The notes under the pieces: model-generated
Databases searched by the model: none
Told to the model about the DNA's origin: nothing
The model's input: only the letters and a program-made list of their open reading frames with translations
Made by a program: the position numbers and the translations under genes
Assembly: GCA_029851415.1 (NCBI GenBank)
Contig: CM056742.1
Span: 191,499,344 to 191,563,343 of the forward strand
From: Eretmocerus hayati
Taxonomy: Eukaryota > Arthropoda > Insecta > Hymenoptera > Aphelinidae
Length of the DNA stretch: 64,000 bases
Direction of reading: 5' to 3'
Shown here: one piece after another, positions 1-10,300 of the stretch
How the letters are laid out: each line of letters opens with the position of its first letter
Position numbering within the stretch: position 1 is the stretch's first letter

Positions 1-3000
1 TCGCTGTCGATTATGTCGGATACGAGAATGTTGCCGGCGACGTCGACGCCAAACTCGATCTTCATGTCGACGAGGACGCACTGGCGCTGCCTCCAGGCTC
101 GCTCGAGCACCTCGAACACCGCGAGACTCGTCAGCCTCATGATCTCGTACTCGTCGCGCCCGATCTTGACCCCGTTCAGCTCGAAGCCGGCGCCGACGAG
201 CTGCTGCTCCGACCACTGCGGGTCGTGGTTCGCGTCGTCCTTGAAGAAAGTCTCCTGCAGCGCCGGCTCGAACCTCGTGCCTTCGCTCACGCCTGTGGAT
301 ATTGCGAGCAAACTTCATTAGTACGGAACACAGCTTGATTCTACGTATGTACATTCAAACTGGTGTGCATGGGAGGGCCAGGCTTAAAGAAATCTCGATC
401 TAATGGAGAATATTCTCTCGTCGTTCAAGCAGAAATTTCGTAAATTTAGAGCGAAAGCAAGAACATTGGAAAGGATTACCGTGTTGGAATCAGAGATAGG
501 ATCCTAGAAACCAATACTGAGCGTTATGATGATCAAAATGAAGGCCAAAACTGACTCTAGACCCGGCTCACCGCTCACTAATGCTTAATAGTCCCTCAAA
601 ATTTCAAGACGATCGGGGGAAACGCCAAAGAGTTTTCGGATGCCATAGAAGAGGTGAATAAAAAAGTCGATATTTGGAAGTTAGGGGGGTAAATTGAAAC
701 AAGGTATCAACCAATCGCTTGGAAAGTGATGATAAATGATAGAGATATATTTGTTAGATCTATACTTGAGAAAATTTTTGATTAAATCTTGTTTCAAAAG
801 TAATATGAAAAATGAGATTTTAATTATAGGATGAGTGGGATGAGCATTGGAGTGAGTATGGAGCTTGAAATGCACGAAGATGTTTGATGAAGTAAGAGGA
901 AGAAGTGGTTGAAATTTGGTGGTTATTGAGTGGATGGTTGAGGATTTATGGTAAGAAATGTAATAAAATTGAGAGGAGAAATAGGATTTTTTCTCATAAA
1001 AAGAATTGAGGGTGACGAACTAATCGATGGAATGAGCTCAAAATAAACTCTGCTCACCGCTCACTGATTCTTCATAGTCCCTCAAAAATTCAAGTGGAAA
1101 CGCCAAAGAGTTTTGGAATGCCATCGAAGAGGTAAATAGAAAAATAGACAGTTGGCTCATAGGGGGGTAAATTAAAGTTCCGTATCAACCAATCATTTAA
1201 AATTGGCATTAAATGATGATACAGAAAGAGACTCTAGATTTTTCAAGTGCACGGAGGCTGATGATATAATGTTTGGACCAACATTGAAAAAACCATGTTG
1301 AATTTTGGGCGAAATAAATTATGTAGAAGTCCAACTAATCCCTCACTAGGGTTCAAATTTAGTGGACACAATCATGAGTTAATTGAGAGTGAACCCTCAA
1401 AATTTCATGAAGATCGGAGAAAGGGTATAGGATTGGTTGTATGGTAAGCAAAAGACAACGAACACACATCCGGACATTTGCACATGGCAGTTTAAAATAA
1501 TTTGTAGCAGGATATTGAACGTGTTTGGGGTAATGCGTGGGGGCACCAATCAATAGATCTCGTCGAGTAAAGTAAGATAAAATGACTCTCATTTGCCGGA
1601 AAGGAATATAGAACTGTGAAAATTGAAGAAAACAAAAAAAATTTTAGCGAAAAACTCCGCACCATTGGCTTTCTCTTTGAGAGAGCAAAAAATCATGTTG
1701 AATTTTTGTATGAATCATTTATGTGGAAGTCCAATGAATCTCTCAATAAAGCTCGAATTCAGTAGAGATAATCATGAGTAAATTCAGAATGATCCCTCAA
1801 AATTTCGTCAAAACCGGACAAAGGCAATAGAAGTTATTGTATGCATGGTAAGCAAAATACAACGAACACACTAACACACATACGGACATAAGCACATGGT
1901 AAATTATAATAATTTGTCGCGGATGTTGCATGTATTGGGGGTAATGTATGAGGGTAGTAATCGATAGATCTCGTCGAGTAGAATAAAACAAAATGACTCT
2001 CATTTGTCGGAAAGAAATATGGAAAGGTGGATGAGTATTGGAGAAAACGAAAAAAATTTTAGCGAAAAACTCCGCACCATTACAAGGCTTTCTCTTTGAG
2101 AAAGCAAAAGCAAAATACGTTGAAATACTTGTGTCCGATGCAGGTTCGAAAATTTGGCCGGGTCACGTGGATTGAGGTGATCGCGGGGGTTCGATGGACA
2201 CCTTCAGGATTGGAGGTAAAGATTGAGCAGAGTCAGTTTCTGCAGTGCCTTCGTTGGCGGGCAATGAAAAGCGGTGAGTGTGTGTGAACACCTACCCGGG
2301 TTCCTCTTGAGGAAGCTGCCGGTAGCGAGGCGCCTGGTGACCCACTCGATGGGCACCATCTCGCAGCGTCTGGCGACGAACGCCCGGTCGGCGGCGATCT
2401 CGACGAACGCCGTGGCTATGCCCGCGTGCTTAAGCAGCTGAAACACCTTGGCGTTGGTCGCGTTGCTGATTACTGCCTTGCCCTCGAGCTCGTGGGCCCT
2501 GGCGCCGTCACCGGCCGTGATCCGGTCCTTGCTCTCGACGTAGCACAGCTCCGGCTCGCCCACCACCTCGAACACCTTCTTCGTCTTGCCTTCGATTATC
2601 AGCTTACCCAGCTTCCGCGCCTTCCCCGGCTGCTGCTGCTGCTGCTTGCCCGCCCCTGGAGAATTTGATAACGAGGGAATAATTCTTTGATGATTGCTCC
2701 CTACTAAGCCTACTGATACTAATCACTTCAACTCGAGCCGAGTGGACCACGAGTAACTCGCATTTGGCTTTCTAGCAATGACCCGAAAGTATGTACCGAA
2801 AGCTCGATTCCTCTGTCATTCCCAAATCAGCTAATTTTTCATGAGTCTAGTGAGACCTGATCTGACAATCAATCTCTCTTCGAGCAAACTCGGTGGGACC
2901 ATTTCGATGATTCTGATACAAGGCTGTCCCAAATCGAGAAATATTACGAGGCGAAAGAGCTGCTGGTAGTGCACGGGCTGGGCTATCGTAGAAATTAATT

Positions 3001-4371
3001 CAACACTCTCCAATGATTTGTTATAGGGTTCAAGACGGGATCGCGCAATTCTATAGCAGATTGGATGCAAGAATCGCACTAAAGCAAAGCGACCTGATTT
3101 TATTGCATTTTTATAAATGTTTCGATTTCAACGTTTTCAACAAAATCTTGAATGAACGGATGCACGCTGATGAGTGTCAACGAATGAGGAAACTCAGTTC
3201 GCGATGATCTCGCAGAAAATACGAGCTCATTTTTGTCACTGTTTTGCTACTCCAATTGACGTTTGCCATATTCGTTTACGCGATTGGCATGATAGGTAGA
3301 TCAATAAGTTCTGATTGTTGTTCTACAGGAAAAACTTTGTGAAAAGCAAGCGTGCTAACGAGGTGAATCCCAAGTACTCGAATACAGAATTTCTGAGAAA
3401 TATTCCCGGGAAGGTCCGGCCCTGGCTCGGCGCTGCATGGAACTCTGGCCCGCTTGAACCGCGGCCAGGCACGGGTTCGAATCCCGGTCGGGTCAGATTG
3501 AAAATTTGCTTTGAGAAGGGGAATTTTTTGGGCAGTGCTCCAGGTCGGAACGAGAGCCCTGCATTGCGATGTAAATGACAAAAACAACAACCGCACAACT
3601 ACACCACAAAATCCTGAATATTCAAATTCGTCTGTGTGTGCTGAGAAGTCCTGATTACTGCTCGCGCATCGTTCACAAAAGCCCGTTGATGGCTGTATGA
3701 AAAGGGGTTCCGCGGGTGCCCCCCTTGGATGACTCCCCTTACACACAGGCCCATTTTCCTGCAGAAAATTGGAAACTTCTACATCAGGGACTCTCACCAT
3801 AACACGGGAATTTTTCCTATGAATGGGCTCGAGAACTGCATTAGACGGGCCCCCTCCATCCTGATACTCAATGCCTCTTGCGCAATTCGTGAATGGCCCC
3901 GAAACGAGATAGCTACTATATACAGAAAGAGCTAGAACTACAATAGAGGACGCGGCACCGGCGTGGCGTCTGCTAGTCCATGCCTCGTCGCGGCTTCGAT
4001 TCGGATGTATCGGTGATTCAGAATATATTTGAATGAGCGCGAGGCTCGCCTCGGCCACGTGCTTATTATCTAAAGAAGCTCGTTGCAGCGCTGATAAGGT
4101 TGCCAATTCGGCGGATAGAGGCACGGCGAGGGAAACTGGCGGGTTGTCGACGCTGCGAGGATCAACAAGTGGTCGCGGAGCTCTCGCAGTTGGTCTTTTT
4201 CACCATCAGAGGTAAGCACTGCACTACCTACATGAGTTACATGAGTTACAATTGCCCAAGTTGGATGGAGCAGTGGAGCGCAGTCTTGTATCAGTCGTGG
4301 TAGTGGGTGTCGCAACGCAACACAATACGCGTGAGAGCATCACACATGTCGGGGTAAAACTCACCGCTCAT
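1..4371 (-). CDS. PAICS: PAICS, bifunctional SAICAR synthetase / AIR carboxylase (5' part, truncated by window edge)
   Basis: Enzyme of de novo purine synthesis (steps 6 and 7), cytosolic. Exons on the minus strand: 4371-4365, 2655-2296 and 292-<1; the gene continues left of the window. The first coding exon is only 7 nt (ATG AGC G) before a GTGAGT donor, and its phase joins exactly to the GG GCG GGC start of exon 2, giving M-S-G-A-G-K followed by four Gln. Exon 2 shows the SAICAR-synthetase start EGKTKKVFEV, the ITAGDGAR loop and the signature EMVPIEWVTRRLATGS, FLKRNPG. Exon 3 shows KDDANHDPQWSEQQL and the second signature VDMKIEFGVDV. Only the SAICAR-synthetase half is visible; the carboxylase half lies outside. 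The GC-rich exons contrast with AT-rich introns. The product call is very secure. The 7-nt start exon is inferred from phase and donor quality and needs a transcript. Confidence 0.93.
293..2295. repeat. PAICS intron 2, with duplicated non-coding blocks
   Basis: AT-rich intron between PAICS exons 2 and 3. Two internal duplications are visible. A block near 560-700 recurs near 1040-1200; both contain GCTCACCGCTCACT, CCAAAGAGTTTT and AGGGGGGTAAATT. A ~400-bp block starting at CATGTTGAATTTT (about 1294) is repeated in tandem from about 1694, and both copies end with GCGAAAAACTCCGCACCATT. The short ORFs here are not conserved between the copies, so I call it non-coding repeat DNA. Confidence 0.6.
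2656..4364. other. PAICS intron 1
   Basis: Intron between the 7-nt start exon and exon 2; the minus-strand donor is GTGAGT and the acceptor TCTCCAG. It contains a tRNA-like/SINE-like block described separately. The remainder shows no protein I recognise, although several open frames run through the GC-rich SINE-like part on both strands. Confidence 0.55.
3413..3600 (+). repeat. tRNA-derived SINE-like element (candidate)
   Basis: The first 83 nt (3413-3495) look like a degenerate tRNA. GGTCCGG can pair over all seven positions with TCGGGTC (three wobble pairs), followed by a discriminator A. A perfect Pol III B box GGTTCGAATCC lies at 3474-3484, and CCGC/GCGG could form an anticodon stem around a GAA triplet. 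The D arm is poor and no clear A box is present, so a functional tRNA is unlikely. The following ~100 nt ends in GATGTAAATGACAAAAACAA, like a SINE tail. It lies antisense within PAICS intron 1. Confidence 0.4.
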
Positions 4372-5855
4372 GATGAGAGGCAGATAGACGGGAGAGTCGC
4401 TCGATAATGCGGTGCGCCGGTCTGCTGAGGTCCGACCTGGTCCGAGGAGGCGGCAGCCGATGTGCGCTCGGGTGCGCTCGGGTCTGCGTCCGGGGCGCGA
4501 GTGGCGCTCCCGAGCTCGCGGGCCCGCTCTTCAGTTCATGCATTCATGCATTATTCCTCGAGCGCCTCCTTCCCCGCGCAGCACTCTGAACCACGCATCA
4601 GTCGGCGCGCGGCAATGGATATCAGTGGTCCAGATCGGCATTGGGTCAGCCAGGGTGCGCCCTGACCGAGTTTCCCTGGTATCGACACTTTTTTCGCGCA
4701 ACGGGGCTGTACGAACCTTTCGTGTCTCGGGCTTTCGCTTATACTCGGGTATTTGCTTTCCCAGTTTTCATCATTCGTACGAACGAGTGATATAACGCCG
4801 CGATCCGCCGCGCAGCCGATGATCGTCCTCGAGATGAAAACTAGCGCGTCGCACGGCCTATCGGCAATCGCACGAGATGTAACGACTCGTGTTCCGCAAT
4901 AGTCTCACATGCAAATCGACTCGTCGATGCCTTCCGAGCCACCTGCGTTCTGCGGCTCAATCTGCGTAACATGACAGTACAATATTCTTCTCCATCGTTA
5001 CAAATCGTCAACCGGTCGGCCTCTGGTGGATTTGAGTATCCCTCGTGGTACATTGTTTTCGTTGGAATCGGGCCTATTTACTCGATGTACGCCTCGAGGA
5101 TTTCGAAACTCGAGCGAGTTTTGTTTTCAATCGACGCATCTGTAGATATAAATATTATACGTGCGCAAGCGAGATCGAGGATACCTCCCGCAACGCGCGG
5201 CTTCCAACTTTCCTCTAGATCTTGTTGTGGCCTCGCTCAGCATCGGTAGTTCAAACGCGCGTTATTATCGCTATACAGTAATCGTCGGCTGAGCGCGCTA
5301 TCTCGTCAAAACACGCGGCTATTCCGCTTCGTTATCCGCTGTTTAATCGCTGTCGTCGTAGTAAATCGTCGGCCCGGATCAGCTGTGCCACCATCACACG
5401 ACAAGGCTATTGACTCGAATAAGCACTCGATTGTGATACTTGCTGGGTCGCACGTCATGCGACAAATTTCACGCTCGCGAACCCCAACGCGGTCCGCGCC
5501 ATTACGATCGTCGAAAATTTGCAATAATATTAGATCCTGACAAATCCAACGTCCAACAATGGCAGAAAGCTCTGGCTCCGCCAAAGTAATGCCGAATCAC
5601 CTGTTACGAGACGTGCAAGAGTTCAAAATCGAAGTACTTACTTCGGAAACTCAATGATAAGCGACCAATAATTGTGGCGGACCAATAATGTTGACATTCA
5701 CTCGATTTGCTTTGCCTCGTCGTAACGTGGGTTAATAGGGTAATCGGCTCAAAAAATAAGTCCCAATCACCCTCGTCATGCAGGGGTGCTTTCCGTGTAC
5801 CACCCGCACGGTAAAAATACGCTGCTAAAAGTGATTAGCAGAATGCTTTCTCACG
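4372..5855. promoter_or_regulatory. PAICS upstream region, GC/CpG-rich in its first part
   Basis: Immediately upstream of the PAICS start codon the sequence is conspicuously GC-rich (about 4390-4620), then mixed. No conserved protein was recognised on either strand; the short overlapping frames at 4361-4795 are compositional. Position and composition suggest the PAICS promoter. No TATA box is obvious on the minus strand close to the start. Confidence 0.4.
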
Positions 5856-6800
5856 GCGTTATATGATGATAATTTTAACGAAAAAGAAAGTATCCTATAT
5901 TTTGAGGTTTTCTTTCGAGGAAGCATTCCAGAGAGATTCGGAAGGAGGTTTTTCCAACGATATCTATTGTTTGATTAAGAGAAAATTTTGATATAGTCGG
6001 TTTAAAGATGATTAAACTGGAGTCCTTTGTGAAAATTCCCTTCCCCCGAAAGAATTTTCATATGAACAATGTTTTACGGATTTTATGAAAATTTCGTATC
6101 AGCCAATCGATTCAGAATGACGCATAAGTAAGTCTTTAGGTCATTAGAATTGAGATAAATTAGTCGTAAAGGATGATACGAGAGAAAAATGAATATTAAT
6201 TCTAATTTTCTACTACTTTTTGAGTTATTCTTTTGAGGAAGCATCTCATAGAGATTCAGGCCATCTAGACTGAGGTTTTTTTAACAATATCCATCGTTTG
6301 GTTGAGACGGAATTACGATGCAGTGGGTTTGAGAAGGGTTAAAATGAAATTTTTTGTGAAAATTTTGATTTTTTCGGAAATTTGAGATTTGTGAAGACTC
6401 AAATGAATTTCGGTATTAACCAATCGATAGATAATGCAGAAAAAACCATAGTTTAGGTCATTGAAATCGAGATAAATGAGTCATAAAAGAAGGTACGAGG
6501 AAAAAATGAATATTAAGAAAAATTTCCCATTATTTTTTCAGTTATTCTTTAGAGGAAGCTTCTTAGAGAAATTCAGGCCATCTAGACTGAGGTTTTTTTT
6601 GACAATATCCATCGTTTGGTTGAGACGGAATTTCGATTTAGTGGGTTTAAAAAGGGTCAAAATGAAATTTTTGGTGGAAATTTTGATTTTTTCGAAAATT
6701 TGAAATCTGTGAAGATTTTATAAAATTTCGGTATTAACCAATCGATAGATAATGCAGAAAAAACCATAGTTTAGGTCATTGGAATTGAGATGAATGAGTC
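5856..6800. repeat. Tandem array of a ~317-bp repeat, left part
   Basis: Three diverged copies of an AT-rich unit. The landmark GAGATAAAT/GAGATGAAT starts at 6152, 6469 and 6787, giving a period of 317-318 bp. Each unit contains a GAGGAAGC block, TCCATCGTTTGGTTGAGACG, and ends with TATTAACCAATCGATAGAT and CATAGTTTAGGTCATT. The array resumes at 13973 on the other side of the LTR element, so the element split it. No coding potential is conserved between copies. Confidence 0.8.
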
Positions 6801-7085
6801 TGTTTATCGTTGTGGGGTTGGCTCGTGCGGAATAAATCATTAGTTCAGATTTTAGATATAAATGAACCGTGAATTTATTGAGCTCAAAATTACAAGAGCT
6901 CGAGGTGGTGGAGAGTGTATGCACATCGTGCGCGATCCACGCGGTAACTAACTGAGAGCAGCGCCGTGCCGGCGTCCCGGAGCCTCGTGGCGTGGTTAGA
7001 CAAACATAGATATAGTCGAACACGTGAGCGTGTGAATGTGTGTGTGTGTGTCGCGAACATTGGTGAAACGGTGTGTACATGAACA
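6801..7085 (-). repeat. 3' LTR of the BEL/Pao element
   Basis: 285-bp direct repeat of 13688-13972. It contains a short GT run (TGTGTGTGTG) and ends TGAACA on the plus strand. It differs from the other LTR at two positions that I can see: AAACATAGA versus AAATATAGA, and CGGTGTGTAC versus CGGTTTGTAC. Confidence 0.95.
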
Positions 7086-7329
7086 TCCTCCCACCTCGAG
7101 AGAAAATAAACTTCATGAGAATAAACAAAGATTTTTTCATGAAAGTGTGGAATTGATAATTATTCATTTGTAATCATGATGAAGATCACTACTATAATCG
7201 AGAAGATACACATTATTCTCAAAATTGTAAGAAAATGTCAATAGTTTTTCAATGCATCAGTAGGCAGGAAAGCGTCTTTCATAGGAACTAACACGATTGC
7301 ACAGACTTGTAGAGCGCACTTTTCACAGT

Positions 7330-10300
7330 TCACTCAGCTTCTTCTTGTGGGCGAAAAAGCTTCACAAGCTTCACAATTGGTCGGTCTAAAGTTGTAGAAG
7401 CCGTGCGTACCTGCACGACTCGGACGTTTCCATCTTTCCCGGGGAAAGTCTTGATGATTCGGCCCAATGGCCATCTCGATGGGGGTGTGGTCTCATTCCT
7501 AATCAAGACCAGGTCACCCTCAGCAAAATTAGGTTGAGTATCGGCCCATTTAGTGCGCTTATGAAGCGTGTGAAGGTACTGATGGGACCAACGTTCCCAG
7601 AGTTGTTGAACCATTTTAGTAATAATTTTCCAGCGACGAAGAGGAGATATCTTGTCGTCGGTAACTCGGTTCTTAACGAGCAATAGAGAAGGCTCTCCTA
7701 TCAGGAAATGAGCTGGTGTAAGGGCATCTAGATCAGAAGGATCGTCGCTGAGGGGCATGAGAGGCCTAGAGTTGAGACATGCCTCCACTTGATTGAGGAC
7801 AGTTGTGAACTCCTCAAAGGTGAGTATTGTTTCTCCCACTACCCTCTTTAGGTGATGTTTCACTGCCTTAACCCCTGCTTCCCAAATTCCTCCAAAATGT
7901 GGGGCGGATGGTGGGTTGAAACGCCACTTCGTACCAGAATTACAAAGGGATTGGGAGATGAAGTTAGAATAGGGTGAGTTTTTGGTGAACATCTTACGAA
8001 GCTCAGCGTCAGCTCCAACCAAATTCTGGCCTTGATCGCTTACGAGAAGTTCACAGGGACCTCTTCTCGCGGTAAATCTATCAAATGCAGCTAAATAAGC
8101 ATCCGTAGTGTAATCAGAAACTGCCTCGAGATGGATCGCTTTCGTACACAGGCAAATGAAAATGACGAAATAGCCCTTATAAGATATTTGTCCGCGGAAA
8201 CGCGAGGCTAGCAATTTGAATGGACCTGCATAATCGACACCAGATTTCTTGAATGGACGCGAAGGCGTTACACGCGCTTCAGGTAGTGCGGCCATCATTT
8301 GATACTGTGGAGTAGCCCTGTATCTTTGACAACTGGTGCAATTATCAATGATAACTTTCACTGCACTTTTTCCTCGAATGATCCAAAACATTTGTCTGCT
8401 CGAAGCGAGAGTTAACTGAGTACCACCGTGCAATGTCATGTGGTGAAAATATCGAATCAGCAGTTCTGTTAAAGTAGATTTAGCAGGCAGAATTACCGGA
8501 AATTTTTCATCGTCACAGAGATCTGCATTTTTTATTCTACTGCCGACTCTTATTAAGCCGTCCTTTAGAACTGGGTTCAAGGATCTCAACGGATTCATTT
8601 TAGGCAAAGCCTCGCCTTTCTGAAGAAGTTTATACTCAGTGGGAAAATGAGCTAATTGTGTCAGATATCCCCATATGAGTCGAGCGTGACGAGATTCATT
8701 GTTATCTATAAGCTTATCTGAACAAGCAGGAAATTTGCTGATCACACAAGATACTTTGTCTTTGAGAGAAGTTTGACGTACGATGTTCGAGATGAATCTC
8801 ATGATGTACACCGTGATTCTAACCAATTTAGAAAAAGATGAGAAACGTTTTATCAAATCCCAAATTTGAATTTTTGGAGCATCTGACGTAACAGTATGTA
8901 CAGATAACTCAATTTTTTCATCGACTGACTCCGGCGTGGACGAAAAATTTAAATCAACGTAACCTGCTGAGCTCCACTCGAGAGTATTTTCGCGCAAGGC
9001 TGGGGAGCCCTCCCACCACAAACTATTGGAGATCAGTTGATTTCCCAAACATCCTCTAGAAGCCACATCGGCGGGATTATCAGATGATTTGATGTAATGC
9101 CAAGTAGCATTAGGAATTAAAGTCTTGATCTCGGCACACCTGTTGGCGACAAATACTGGCCATTTGGAAGGTGATTCGTGGATCCAATGCAATACAACTT
9201 TCGAATCACAATGTACGTGAATTGACAATGAATTCAGCTTGAGAGCTGAAGCAAATCTATTGAGTAACTGAGCAACCATCAAGGCGCCGCATAACTCTAA
9301 TTTTGGAATCGACGGAATCTTTATTGGGGCCACTTTCGACTTTGCTCCCAACAATGTGACCCTGCAGCTATCATCCAGAACACGTAGATATACTACAGCT
9401 GCATAAGCTATTTTAGACGCGTCGGAATAGCCATGGAGCTCATATTTTTGAGTTGCGTTTGTGACCCCCAAATATCGAGGTATCTCCAGATTCAAGAGAG
9501 AAGACAAAGAGAAGTACCACTGGCTGAATGCTTTTTGAAAATCATCAGGTAAAACTTGATCCCAGGGTATGTTTTTGATCCAAAGAAGCTGTATGAAATT
9601 TTTGCCTGTGATGATTGCTGGAGTTATCCAACCTAGAGGGTCAAATATTCTAGCAATTTTGGAGAGCACTGTTCGCTTGGTCAATGGACCATCCAGAGGA
9701 TCTAGAGCCAATTGAAATTTAAAAATATCATTCGCGGGACACCAGCTTATTCCGAGCACGGAAAATAAGGAGTCCTCTTTCAAGGGATCTTCGCCAGCTA
9801 GCGAATTTTTTGGTAGGCTATTGATGAGTTCAGGCGTATTTGACAGCCATTTTCTCAATTCAAATCCACCTTTTTTAAGGAGTCCGATTGTATCCGATTG
9901 TTTTGTTGCAGTCTCGGTGATTGAGTAACCTCCAGATACAACATCATCCATGTAAGTTTCTTCGTCGACCACTTCGCGAGCTGAAGGGAAATTTTTACCT
10001 TCGTCTAAAACTAATTGCTTCAGCGTCATGATTGCTAGAAACGGACTACTTGTATAGCCAAAAACCAAAACAGTCATGAGGAGAGTGATAATATTATCAT
10101 TAGGATCTTCTCTCCACAGAAGAGCCTGTAGATGCTGATCATCAACGTGAACACCAATTTGCAGAAACATCTGTTTTATATCAGCTACAAAAACATGAGG
10201 ATACCTACGCCATCGTGTACATAGATCGATCAATTCTGGGAGAAGATTAGGACCTGAATAGAGATAATCATTCAAAGAACAACCCAGATTTGTGCGCATT

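Noticed and set aside
3413..3495. Functional tRNA gene
   Set aside because: The acceptor stem and B box fit, but there is no proper D arm or A box and the anticodon stem is irregular.
3276..4124. 282-codon minus-strand ORF in PAICS intron 1
   Set aside because: It runs antisense through the tRNA/SINE-like block and has no protein family signature. It is probably an open frame through repeat DNA.
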